From Runella sp. SP2 (GTDB lineage: Bacteria > Bacteroidota > Bacteroidia > Cytophagales > Spirosomataceae): 64,000 nt of DNA. A program made the position numbers and the translations under genes. The first letter of the stretch is position 1. Each line of letters starts with the position of its first letter. The notes under the pieces were generated by a model that made no database searches, was not told the DNA's origin, and saw only the letters and a list, made by a program, of their open reading frames with translations. Location of the stretch: assembly GCF_003711225.1 (NCBI RefSeq), contig NZ_CP031030.1, positions 5,456,001-5,520,000 on the forward strand. The letters run 5' to 3'. Positions 25,924 to 35,800 of this stretch are shown here, piece by piece.

Positions 25924-27420
25924 TTATTCTCCCAATGCTTTATTCAGTGCTTGCTCCCAACGAGCATAATTTTCGGCATAGAGTCCGCGAAGTACCTCGT
26001 TTGGCTCAAAAGTTGCGATTTGGTTTAAACCTTCAAACGCCGACTTCACGTCGTAAACCCCTACGCCAATTCCTGCCGCACGCGCTGCCCCTTGCGCTCC
26101 ATCGGTGTCGTACAATTCGATGGTAGCGCCTGTTGTGTTGGCAAAGGCTTCGCGGAAAAGTGGACTCAAAAACAAGTTGGCATGACCTGCCCGAACGGTC
26201 TGCGTTTCTACGCCCATTTGGCTCATCACTTGTAATCCGTAATTGAGCGCAAACACAATTCCTTCTTGTGCAGCTCGGAAAACGTGCGCCGACGAATGGA
26301 TATTAAAGTTTAACCCTTGCAAATGACCTCCTACCAATCGGTTTTCGAGTACGCGTTCAGCTCCGTTTCCGAATGGCAAAAACGTGAGTCCTTCCGCTCC
26401 GATGGGGGTTTGGGCTGCCAACTGATTCATTTCATCATAACCCAGTCCACCTGCAAAACGGCGCACCCAGCTGTTCAAAATTCCCGTTCCGTTGACACAC
26501 AGCAATACGCCGTTGCGTTGTGCTTCGGGCGTACTATTGACGTGGGCAAAACTATTTACCCTCGAAAGTGGGTCGGCCGTAGGTTGGGCATTGATTCCAT
26601 ACACTACCCCCGACGTTCCTGCCGTCGTAGCCACTTCGCCTGGGTTGAGTACATTAAGTGAAAAAGCATTGTTGGGCTGGTCACCTGCGCGGTAGGCAAT
26701 CGGGATGCCCGCTTTTAGTCCTAATTCTGCCGCCGCCGATGCCGACAGTTGGCTTTGAGGGGCAAACGTCCCAACGATTTCGGGAATAAATGAATTGTCG
26801 AATCCGTAGTAATCCAGCAGTGCTTGCGACACTTTTTGTTCCGCAAAATCCCAGAAAATTCCTTCTGATAAGCCCGAAACGGTCGTTTGAGGCGTGCCCG
26901 ACATCCGAAGTGCTAGGTAGTCGCCTGGGAGCATAAAATGCCGAATCTGCGCATAAATATCAGGTTCGTTGTCTTTGACCCATTTAAGTTTTGACGCGGT
27001 AAAGTTACCAGGAGAGTTTAACAAATGCCCCAAACAAGCATCGCCTCCCATGTCGGCAAATGCTTTATTTCCAATTTCAACGGCACGACTATCGCACCAA
27101 ATAATCGAAGGACGCAACGGACGAAGGTCTTTATCGACCACCACCAAGCCGTGCATTTGGTACGAAATTCCAATTCCTGCTACTAGCTCTGGAGAGAAAT
27201 TGTATTTATTTTTGAGTTTGTGCGTAGCGTTTACGGCTTCTTGCCACCAGCTATCGGGATGCTGCTCTGCCCAACCTGCACGGTGCGCAATCATGCCCAT
27301 TTCTTGCTCAGGCGAAGTGGCGGTTGCTACCGCTTTTCCCGTTTCAATGTCTAGTAGCGCAACTTTTACCGACGAGCTGCCTACGTCATAGCCTAAAAGA
27401 TATTTCACTGATGCGTTCAA
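25924..27420 (-). CDS. xylB: Xylulokinase (FGGY carbohydrate kinase)
   Basis: The 498-residue protein phosphorylates D-xylulose with ATP to feed the pentose phosphate pathway. The N-terminal FGGY domain opens LLGYDVGSSSVKVALLD and carries the substrate-loop signature GISYQMHGLVVVD; MLPGDYLALRMSG and the C-terminal domain GEVATTAGTSGVVYGI, FLPFGNGAERV and RAGHANLFLSPLF follow. All match xylulokinases in order and length. No xylose isomerase or transporter is adjacent, so another ketose as substrate remains possible. Confidence 0.88.
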   Translation of the reverse strand: MNASVKYLLGYDVGSSSVKVALLDIETGKAVATATSPEQEMGMIAHRAGWAEQHPDSWWQEAVNATHKLKNKYNFSPELVAGIGISYQMHGLVVVDKDLRPLRPSIIWCDSRAVEIGNKAFADMGGDACLGHLLNSPGNFTASKLKWVKDNEPDIYAQIRHFMLPGDYLALRMSGTPQTTVSGLSEGIFWDFAEQKVSQALLDYYGFDNSFIPEIVGTFAPQSQLSASAAAELGLKAGIPIAYRAGDQPNNAFSLNVLNPGEVATTAGTSGVVYGINAQPTADPLSRVNSFAHVNSTPEAQRNGVLLCVNGTGILNSWVRRFAGGLGYDEMNQLAAQTPIGAEGLTFLPFGNGAERVLENRLVGGHLQGLNFNIHSSAHVFRAAQEGIVFALNYGLQVMSQMGVETQTVRAGHANLFLSPLFREAFANTTGATIELYDTDGAQGAARAAGIGVGVYDVKSAFEGLNQIATFEPNEVLRGLYAENYARWEQALNKALGE

Positions 27421-27544
27421 TTTTAGTGTTTACGATAAAAGGAAAAAATGGTAAGTTTTACCTTATCCCCCAAAATTCTCTTTGGCATTCCGCCTAAGGA
27501 TGACTTATTATTGTTATTTTCGTAGAAAAAATTATCCAAAACAA

Positions 27545-28396
27545 ATGCTTGATTTTTTTACCACCGAACGATTGATTTGGCTAGGGGCCATTTACCTCGT
27601 TTTGTGCTTATTGGCGTACTTTATTCAACACAAATTTATCTTTAAACCTGAAAAACTCCCGCAAGATTTCGTCTATAATTACGAAGACCTATTTGAGGAG
27701 TTATTTTTTGAACCCGAACCTAACGTCCGCATCAACGCACTTCGTTTTTATCAAGACGACATTTCCCGAGGTCTCGTGGTCTATTTTCACGGCAATACGC
27801 GAAGCATCAAAGGCTGGTCTAAATACGCCAAAGATTTTACCCAGCATGGCTACGATGTACTGATGATTGATTACCGAGGTTTTGGCAAAAGTACGGGAAA
27901 ACAAACCGAAGAAGGACTCAAAAACGATGCGCAGCACGTCTATAATAAAATGCGCTCAAAATACGGTTATTCCGAAGAGAAAATCATCATTTATGGACGC
28001 TCCTTGGGGTCGGGTTTTGCCACAAAACTGGCCTCGGCCAATCACCCAAAAATGCTTATTTTAGACGCTCCTTACTACAGTTTTACCCGCCTCACTACCC
28101 GTTTTTTGCCTTTTTTACCCGTTTCTTATATTCTCAAATTTTCGATTCGTACTGATGTCTGGATAAAGTATGTCAAATGCCCGATTTATATTATTCACGG
28201 GACCAAAGACCTGCTTATCCCTTTTCGGTCAAGTGTACGGTTGATGAACCTCATTCCCCAATCGGCTCGTCTTATTCCGATTTATGGCGGCGGGCACAAC
28301 AACCTTCCGAATTTCCCAGATTATCACCGTCATTTGGATGACATTCTCAACGACCGTTTTGATTTGATTTTTGATAAATATGAAAAGCCGTTTTGA
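27545..28396 (+). CDS. Membrane-anchored alpha/beta hydrolase
   Basis: Starting at the ATG at 27545 the 283-residue protein has an N-terminal membrane helix (LIWLGAIYLVLCLLAYFI) and an alpha/beta hydrolase domain like BEM46-type proteins: GLVVYFHGNTRSIKGW (oxyanion loop), nucleophile Ser in IIYGRSLGSGFA, Asp in HGTKDLLIPF and His in YGGGHNNLP. A longer frame from a TTG at 27482 adds residues without signal character. Its last 50 bases overlap the end of mobA on the other strand. Substrate unknown. Confidence 0.82.
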   Translation: MLDFFTTERLIWLGAIYLVLCLLAYFIQHKFIFKPEKLPQDFVYNYEDLFEELFFEPEPNVRINALRFYQDDISRGLVVYFHGNTRSIKGWSKYAKDFTQHGYDVLMIDYRGFGKSTGKQTEEGLKNDAQHVYNKMRSKYGYSEEKIIIYGRSLGSGFATKLASANHPKMLILDAPYYSFTRLTTRFLPFLPVSYILKFSIRTDVWIKYVKCPIYIIHGTKDLLIPFRSSVRLMNLIPQSARLIPIYGGGHNNLPNFPDYHRHLDDILNDRFDLIFDKYEKPF

Positions 28397-28937
28397 CTTT
28401 ATCACGTTCATCGGGCGTATTGATATTTTGTAACCAACGTTCGTCGGGACAAGCAAGCCCTGGCACGCCCATCTTTCGCAACAGTTTGGTGAGAGAAAAC
28501 TCTCCCTCAGCCACTGCTTCCCTCAACCATTTTTCGGACGTTGGCTCCCAAATCCCCACCAAAGGCTCTAAAAATCCCGTGGAAGGATGTTTGAAAACAG
28601 TGGCAGGCAAGTGCGCTTCCCGATGGGTCACCAAATATTCCAGTGTTTTTTGGTTGACAAAAGGCATATCACAGGCCACCACCAACCACGGGGTAGATGG
28701 TTGAGAAAAAATAGCACTCGCAATTCCCCCCATTGGCCCGACCTCCAACGAATCCAACAAAAGTGGCGTATTTCCGAACAGGTCTTGTTGCTCTTTCCTA
28801 CATGATAGGTACGTCGGTGCAACACCTGAAACCAATTCAAATAAGTATTCCCACTGAGGTTTCGCGTGATAAGAAAGCTGGCTTTTGTCAACCCCCATGC
28901 GCGTACTACGCCCTCCTACCAGAATGAGCCCGTTCAT
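28347..28937 (-). CDS. mobA: Molybdenum cofactor guanylyltransferase
   Basis: The 196-residue protein would attach GMP to molybdopterin, making the dinucleotide cofactor of DMSO-reductase-type enzymes. It starts with the nucleotide motif NGLILVGGRSTRMGVDKS, then GPMGGIASAIF and VACDMPFVN. The ATG at 28937 overlaps the stop of the YheT-like gene by 4 bases and directly precedes the motif; a longer in-frame start at 28976 lies in that gene. A molybdopterin oxidoreductase is encoded 8 kb away, a possible client. The 3' end overlaps the convergent hydrolase by 50 bases. Confidence 0.9.
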   Translation of the reverse strand: MNGLILVGGRSTRMGVDKSQLSYHAKPQWEYLFELVSGVAPTYLSCRKEQQDLFGNTPLLLDSLEVGPMGGIASAIFSQPSTPWLVVACDMPFVNQKTLEYLVTHREAHLPATVFKHPSTGFLEPLVGIWEPTSEKWLREAVAEGEFSLTKLLRKMGVPGLACPDERWLQNINTPDERDKVKTAFHIYQKSNQNGR

Positions 28938-29923
28938 GGTTTTTGTAAGAACTCTAGTGCCCTTACTTCTGACCAATAAGCCCCTTTTTGGTCAAAACGT
29001 CGGGGTCGAAACCCGCAATGCCCGCCTTGCGCAGTAAGTTCTAGCCACACATTAGGCATATCTGTAATGGTCTTGATGGGCAAACTTTGGTAAGGAACCA
29101 ACGGATCGTTTTCGGCATTCACAATGAGGGTTGGCACCGCAATTCCTTCGACAAAATATGTAGAACTACAGCGCTGATAGTAGTCATCCGCCCCGATAAA
29201 CCCATGAAGAGGCCCCGTATAAATATGGTCAAAATCCCAAAACGTTTTTACCTTTTCCCATTGCGAAACATCGAAACGGTCGGGATATTGAGTAGCTTTT
29301 GCTTCAATTTTTGGCTTTAATGTTTGCAAAAAACGCCATAGATAAACCTTGTTTTCTGGTTTTTCGATGTTTCGGCTACAGCCCAACAAATCCATTGGCA
29401 CGCTAAAAACCACCACTTTATGAATCTGCTTGGGCAACGTTTTCCCTTGTTCGCCAGCGTACTTTAGCGTTACGTTTCCCCCCAAACTAAAGCCCATGAG
29501 CGAAATCTCAGTATAGCCTTTGGCAATGGCATACTTCACCACAAAATCCAAATCCGATGTTTCGCCACTGTGATAAAACCGAAGCTGACGATTGATTTCT
29601 CCGCTGCAACTGCGGTAGTTCCACGCCAAGCAATCGTATCCATGATGATTCAGCAAACGGACCATTCCTGTGATGTACTGACGCGTACTGCTTCCTTCCA
29701 ATCCATGCGAAAGAATCACCAAGGGTGGCTTTGAAGCAATGTCAGTAGAAGTTGAGGGTGCGAAACTCCAGTCAATATCCAGAAAATCATCGTCGAGCGT
29801 CGTGAGACGTTCACGCTGGTACGGTGGTTTAATTTTCCGAAACAAGGCAGGAAATATGCTCTGATAGTGGCCATTGGGAAGCCACCGTGGAGGCTGGTGG
29901 GTGTGCGTACGCAAAAGAGGCAT
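28934..29923 (-). CDS. YheT-family alpha/beta hydrolase
   Basis: The 329-residue protein from the ATG at 29923 follows the YheT pattern: RWLPNGHYQSIFPALFR at the N-terminus, LVILSHGLEGSS, nucleophile Ser in ISLMGFSLGGNVTLKYAGE, Asp in VNAENDPLVPY and His in GGHCGF. The YheT family contains esterases of uncertain physiological substrate. It overlaps mobA by 4 bases. The longer in-frame ATG at 29968 adds 15 residues without support. Confidence 0.85.
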   Translation of the reverse strand: MPLLRTHTHQPPRWLPNGHYQSIFPALFRKIKPPYQRERLTTLDDDFLDIDWSFAPSTSTDIASKPPLVILSHGLEGSSTRQYITGMVRLLNHHGYDCLAWNYRSCSGEINRQLRFYHSGETSDLDFVVKYAIAKGYTEISLMGFSLGGNVTLKYAGEQGKTLPKQIHKVVVFSVPMDLLGCSRNIEKPENKVYLWRFLQTLKPKIEAKATQYPDRFDVSQWEKVKTFWDFDHIYTGPLHGFIGADDYYQRCSSTYFVEGIAVPTLIVNAENDPLVPYQSLPIKTITDMPNVWLELTAQGGHCGFRPRRFDQKGAYWSEVRALEFLQKP

Positions 29924-29983
29924 AAACAAAACAACTTTACAAAGACAAACATAACTTTTCTTTGTCAAAGTTCAGCGTTGTTG

Positions 29984-32806
29984 TTAGTGCTTAATAAAAG
30001 GCTTGGCAATCACCCGTCGCCCGTCGCTTACCCGAATAAAATACTGTCCAGTAGGCAATTCTGACACGTCAAACTGGTTCAAGAAAACGCTTCCATTGTC
30101 ATAAAGAAGCTTTTGCGTGAGCGTTCGGCCATCGTTGGTGATAATTTCGGCCGTTAAATCGTACGTATTGTCCGATTCATAAGCCACCGTCAAGGCATCT
30201 ACCACAGGATTGGGATACAGCGAGAGCTTTTCTTTTAAGATTAAAATTTCGGGTGGAGTGTTCGTAATCGGGCTATTGGGCGCGTATTGGGTGTTGGTAA
30301 GTTCAAGTACTTTTGACGCAATCGAACATCCTCGCTGGGTAATTTCTACGCTATATTTTCCTGCGAGGGTTGCAACCAATCGTGGCCCTGTTGCGGTAGG
30401 AATCACCGTACCATTCAAAAACCAGCGATAGGTCATCCCTTCTCCTGTACTCGTTGTAAGACGAATACTTCCGCTTGGCGGAATAATTGTCCCGCTATTG
30501 GTTGAAATAACGGGACGCTGTAGCGACGAAACAAGTTGGGTGGACGGGGTTGTGACCACACAGCGCCCTGCCGTAATCACCACACTGTAATTCCCTGCTT
30601 CGGTAGGATTGAGGGTTGAGGCGGTTGCACCAGCAATATTTTCTCCATCCCGACGCCATTGGTATCTATACCCCGAACCCGCACTGGCAGTCAACAAAAT
30701 AGGCGTACCTGCACAAATAGTCGCGGTACCTTCTGGGGTTATTTTGGCATTGACATTGGTCACAGCAACCGATATTGTTTTCGATTGTGCCGAACACTGG
30801 TATCCGATGGCTTTTACACTATACACTCCTGCTTGCGTAATTTCGTAGATAGGCGTAGTGGTAGTACCAATCACATTTCCATCTTTCAGCCATTGATAGG
30901 TGATGGCGTTATCACCCTTCACTTGAAGCTGCACTTTATTGCTGCTACAAATGGTGGTGTCTTGTCCTTTCAACACTTGCACTGCTGCCACACAATCTTG
31001 CGGCTTTACACCGCTCATAATCAATGTATAAGGTTGTCCGTTATTTTTTAAGGTGCGTTTATGCCGTACGGTCACGGTATAAACCTTCCCCGTCGGAGGA
31101 GTCAGAATGAGCACCTGTTCTACATTGTCCCGAATGTTGTCACCACCCGTAGCTGCTTGCGTGGGCTTGGTAGGGTCGAGCACCCAAGGGAAGTAGGTTG
31201 TTCCTGTTTCGTCGGTCAGCCGAACGTCCAAATCATTGATTAATTTCAACGAAGGGCTATCTACATTTTGGCTGGAAATACCCGTCGCAATCCCTTCAGG
31301 GTCGGTCCAAGAAAGCGTTACTATCAGCGGTTCGGTACCTGCGGCGATGACTTTTTGTTGGTAGGTTTCGTTTTGTTTCAACGTATTTTCCAACAATACG
31401 TGTCTATTCGCCGTATTAAGCACTACCTGAGCGGCTTTTTCGGCGTTCAGCAAGCCCCATCCGTACTCATAACTTGGACCCACTTTTCCTTTTGGGGTAC
31501 TTGCAGTGTGAAGCACCAAGCCTTTCAACGTAGCCGAACGCATAAAATAATTTTGACGACGATAAAAAAGCTCTTGTAGCAAAATCAATGACCCTGATAC
31601 ATTGGCGCTGGCGGTAGAAGTGCCCGACATGGTCGCGTAGGCATTGTTGGAGGACGCAATCGAGGAAATAATGTTACTCCCAACCCCCAGCAAATCGGGT
31701 TTAATACGCCCGTCGTCTGTAGGTCCCCAACCACTAAAATCTGCCACTTTAAAATCAGTAATGGACGACCCTTGCAGTTGAATAGCGGCACCGCCCACCG
31801 TTAAAATATTTTTAGCATTTGCCTCCGACGGAATAGCGTCATAGGCATCATTGCGGCTGCGTTCCAGCAAACTGGTTTGGCTAGTATTTCTCAAAAAATA
31901 AGGAGAACCAATAGGTGGTCCCGTTTCGGCATGTTTGTTATCGGCCGATTTTACGATTAAGTAATAAGGGCTATTTGCGGCTAGTTGGTCTAAATCGCGG
32001 GCTTTGTCGTCATAAAACCCAAAACGATAATCTTCTGTTGCGCTAATTGACGTATTTCCCCACCATTCCCATTTAAGGTTGGGGTTGGTTCCTGGGCGAT
32101 TTTCGTTAAAAACCCAACCTACCACTGGGCCATAGGCATGATTTGAGATGAGCATTCGAGACGCTTCTCGGGCCATTTCTACCAAATCGTCGGTATAGTC
32201 CCAAACGTCCAATTTTGCCCCGTAGGCCATTCCTTTCACCTGCGCGTTAACTCCTGCGGCAGCCATCGTTCCCGACAAGTGGGTGGCATGATCACTCAAG
32301 ACCGTACTTTGATCTTTTAGGCGTACTCTACCTCCAAATTCAACGTGCGACAAGCGCGGTAAGCCACCGTCCCAAATACAAAGGCGTCCATCTAGCTCAG
32401 GTAAATCTCCTTTTAAGTCCACGCCAAGCCCACCACCAACGTAAAGCCCAGTAGTATGTGTTCCCATCGAAGCGACGACATTATGGCTGGTATAATAGAC
32501 AGGTTCGCCGACTGCATCCACCCCTTGCAAAGTCAAAATTCGTCCGTTGGCATATTTTTTGCTAGTAAACCAACCCTTCTTTTTTGCATTTTTGAAAGCC
32601 CATTGACGATTTTGGGTATAGCGTTGTTGAAGGCCCTTGATGAATAAATGGGAGACAGAATCGTTCTTCAAAACTGGTTTAACTTGCGCTTGAGCGCTAG
32701 CGAAGAAAGTAGCGGCTGACAAACAGAGCACCATAGAACGCCTGTTTATCAGCCGAGTAAAAAAAAATAATAGTGTAAGGGGTAAAATAATCGCCATTCC
32801 TTTCAA
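29984..32806 (-). CDS. Subtilisin-like S8 protease with T9SS type A tail (divergent active-site surroundings)
   Basis: This 940-residue protein has a signal peptide (VLCLSAATFFASAQAQ; the ATG at 32734 is an alternative start closer to it). The S8 domain spans about 110-480 with Asp146 (CIWDGGLP), His173 (SDHATHLSGT), oxyanion Asn290 (KSADNKH) and Ser397 in SGTSTASANVSG. Two flanking residues differ from its neighbour and from most S8 enzymes: AGN to ADN and GTSMASP to GTSTASA. Ig-like domains follow (about 640-860) and a type A sorting tail (SLYPNPVVDALTV, then PTGQYFIRVSDG). It is a tandem paralogue of the next gene upstream. Activity is plausible but not certain. Confidence 0.88.
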   Translation of the reverse strand: MKGMAIILPLTLLFFFTRLINRRSMVLCLSAATFFASAQAQVKPVLKNDSVSHLFIKGLQQRYTQNRQWAFKNAKKKGWFTSKKYANGRILTLQGVDAVGEPVYYTSHNVVASMGTHTTGLYVGGGLGVDLKGDLPELDGRLCIWDGGLPRLSHVEFGGRVRLKDQSTVLSDHATHLSGTMAAAGVNAQVKGMAYGAKLDVWDYTDDLVEMAREASRMLISNHAYGPVVGWVFNENRPGTNPNLKWEWWGNTSISATEDYRFGFYDDKARDLDQLAANSPYYLIVKSADNKHAETGPPIGSPYFLRNTSQTSLLERSRNDAYDAIPSEANAKNILTVGGAAIQLQGSSITDFKVADFSGWGPTDDGRIKPDLLGVGSNIISSIASSNNAYATMSGTSTASANVSGSLILLQELFYRRQNYFMRSATLKGLVLHTASTPKGKVGPSYEYGWGLLNAEKAAQVVLNTANRHVLLENTLKQNETYQQKVIAAGTEPLIVTLSWTDPEGIATGISSQNVDSPSLKLINDLDVRLTDETGTTYFPWVLDPTKPTQAATGGDNIRDNVEQVLILTPPTGKVYTVTVRHKRTLKNNGQPYTLIMSGVKPQDCVAAVQVLKGQDTTICSSNKVQLQVKGDNAITYQWLKDGNVIGTTTTPIYEITQAGVYSVKAIGYQCSAQSKTISVAVTNVNAKITPEGTATICAGTPILLTASAGSGYRYQWRRDGENIAGATASTLNPTEAGNYSVVITAGRCVVTTPSTQLVSSLQRPVISTNSGTIIPPSGSIRLTTSTGEGMTYRWFLNGTVIPTATGPRLVATLAGKYSVEITQRGCSIASKVLELTNTQYAPNSPITNTPPEILILKEKLSLYPNPVVDALTVAYESDNTYDLTAEIITNDGRTLTQKLLYDNGSVFLNQFDVSELPTGQYFIRVSDGRRVIAKPFIKH

Positions 32807-32820
32807 GTACAGCGCGCGCT

Positions 32821-35800
32821 CTAAAGCTTCTGTATCGTATGCACAACGCGCATTGGTGTACCCTCCTCTTCGAATATAGCAAAAAACGTACCGCTTTGCA
32901 AAGAAGTTACGTTAAACTGCGTCCGAAATGTTTTTTCAATTTTTTCCATTTGCTGTTGTCCTACCATTCGGCCGCTTAGGTCGTAGAGCGCTGCTCTGAT
33001 AGCCGTCGGTTTGCTATTGGTCGGCGACACGTATTCACATACCAAAAATGCGTGCGCAGGATTGGGATACACCCTGGAGGTTGCAACCGTCGATGCAGCA
33101 TTGTCGTCCAAGGCAGTAATGGTAATTCTGACTTCGTCCGACACCACTTCTCCGCAACCACTCACATTGGCTCTTACGGAATAACTGCCCGTTTGAAACG
33201 CCGTAAACGTAGCCGACGTTGCTCCAGGGATTGGCAAGCCATTGATCAACCATTGATTACTTGTCGTCGCATTAGAACGAAGCGTAATTCCATCTACCAC
33301 AGTAATGGTAGGCTTCTCGGGCTTACGGGTAGTTAAGGCAACTGGCGTCGATAACGTTGGCAAACAATTATTTACCGAAGTGCTTACCGCATAATTACCT
33401 GCCTGTATTGCCTCAAAACTGTTCCCTACGGCTCCGCTAACTGGCTGACTGTTGAAATACCATTGATAAATCCCCGCATTTACTGGTGCTTTCAGGGTAA
33501 GAGAACTACCTTCACAAATACTTGCGGCCCCGTCAAAACTAATACTTGGCGTGGACTTAGTAGCGGTTTTGGCGGCAATTGCTACTCTTTCACTCGGACA
33601 GCCAAATGACTTCACTTTCAAATCGTACAAATAATAATACGCATTGGTAAGGGTATCCACGGTATTGTTTTGGGTAAATAACGCTCCGCGCAACGCAATC
33701 ACCCCAGGAATGCTATACGGGAAACCCGTGACACCAACATTGCTACGGTAAATCGTGGCACCGTTTTCGTATTCAATGGTGATTTTATAATTCCCCGCCT
33801 GCGGAATCGACAAATTGAGTGGATACACTTTCCCTTCGTCTGATGGGTCATCCGCATATTGTCCCGCAGGTGCACCCGTATTCGGTACATTGGGGTTTCG
33901 GCTGGCCGTCACGTCTATTGTCGTACTCGACACAAATCGGTCGTCAAGCCCCATGACGGTAAAAGTCAATCGACCTGGCGTAGCCGTGTATAATCGAGCA
34001 CTTTCAAGAATCAAAGGTACTTCGGTTTTAATCAACGGCGCAGGCCCAAAATTTCCCGCATACGACCCTCCTCCGTAAAGCGACTTAGACGCTGGGCCTA
34101 CATTCCCACTGAAGTCATTTAATGCTACATAAAATGTTCCGTTGGGGACTTTCAACGAGCTACTTGCAAAATTTCCAATCGCAAATGGCTTTGCTTCCGT
34201 AGGACTATCATACCAAAAAGCCGTGCCCGAATCCCGCGAAATCAAGGATAACGGATCCGCGTCACAGTAAGTCGCCGTAGCCGAAGTAACCGTTGGAACG
34301 GTGGCGACAGTCCGAACCTCACGAAGAACATTATTGGCCGTGTCTTGGTCGTTTTCAAGGTTAGTACGACAAATAAACTGGTAATTTTGACCAGATACCA
34401 GTTTCCCTAACAGTGCATCGGAGAGTGTCATAGTAGCCGTTGAAAAAGGAGCAATCGCTTGGTTAACAGCCCCGTTTATTGTTCCCACCAATGCACCAGA
34501 AGCATCCCACACTTGCACTGAAACGGGTATATTTTGTTGCGTTTCGGTTCCTACATTTCTCACCTGTACGGTGATATTTTTCAGTTGGTTACCACAAAAA
34601 TTATTTTCTGGTGTTACCAACGACGCCAAGGCAACATCCCGCGTTGGACGAACATAACGAACCAGGTATTCTTGCGTTTCGCCTTTGGCATAGACCCCGC
34701 ACGCCACCACCGACGAAAGTGAATTGGTTTCGACGCATACAATCCGTAAACGTGCCAAATTTCCTACCACTAACCCAGAAGGCACTTTTACATCCGCTTT
34801 GAATGTCGCATTGCCTTTTAGTACATCCGATGTCGCTACGTTTTCATTGGGATCATCAAAATCTCCGTCACCATTCCAATCCACAAATGCCTTAACAACT
34901 TTGTCAAAATCGCCTCCACAGGTTGTTAGTTTCACTTCCAATGGCAGCGTTTGTCCTGCCGCCACAGCGACTACTTGCGTTGTAAAATCGCTGTAGTCTT
35001 GGCAGCCCTCTTTTCCTGCTTGCACCACATTGCCGAATGTTACTTGGGCAATTTTGGTATCTGCGTTTGAACTTGCCTTCGATTCGCAAAACGCCTTTCC
35101 ACCTATTCCACTCATAATCAAAGCATAAGCCTGTGATGTATTGGTTAACGTGGTCCCTTTGTGCTTTATCGTGATTGTATAAGTACGCCCAGGAACGGGA
35201 TTGACAATACGTATTTGTTCGACGTTATCCCGAATATTATCACCCTGCGTTGCATTCGCCGACGGTTGATTCGGGTCTAGTATCCACGGCAATGATTCCG
35301 TCGTTCCATCACTCACACGTATGTCTAAGTCATTGATTAATTTAGGCGTTCGATTGTTAAAATTCGCCGCCGATACACTCGTGGCCTGGGATTCAGGGTC
35401 CGTCCAGCAAATGGTAGCCACCAACGGACCACGTCCCGACGCAACCACTTGTGTACTATAGACTTCATTAATCGCCAGCGTGCGTTCTGCCAATACATGG
35501 TTCAAATCACGGTTCAGAATCACTTCAGCTGCTTGCTTCATATTCAAAAGCCCCCACCCGTATTGATAGTCAGGGCCAGGATTACCTGCATCGTCGGCGG
35601 TATGAATTGCCAAGCCTTTCAGCGTTGACGAACGCATAAATTTCTTATTTTGCTGCTGATAAAGCTCCTGTAGCAAAAACAACGACCCCGATACATTTGG
35701 CGATGCCATTGAGGTGCCACTGAGCACTGTGTAAGCATTATTGGAGGTGGATGTTGTCGAAAAAACACTCACTCCTACACCCACAATATCGGGTTTAATG

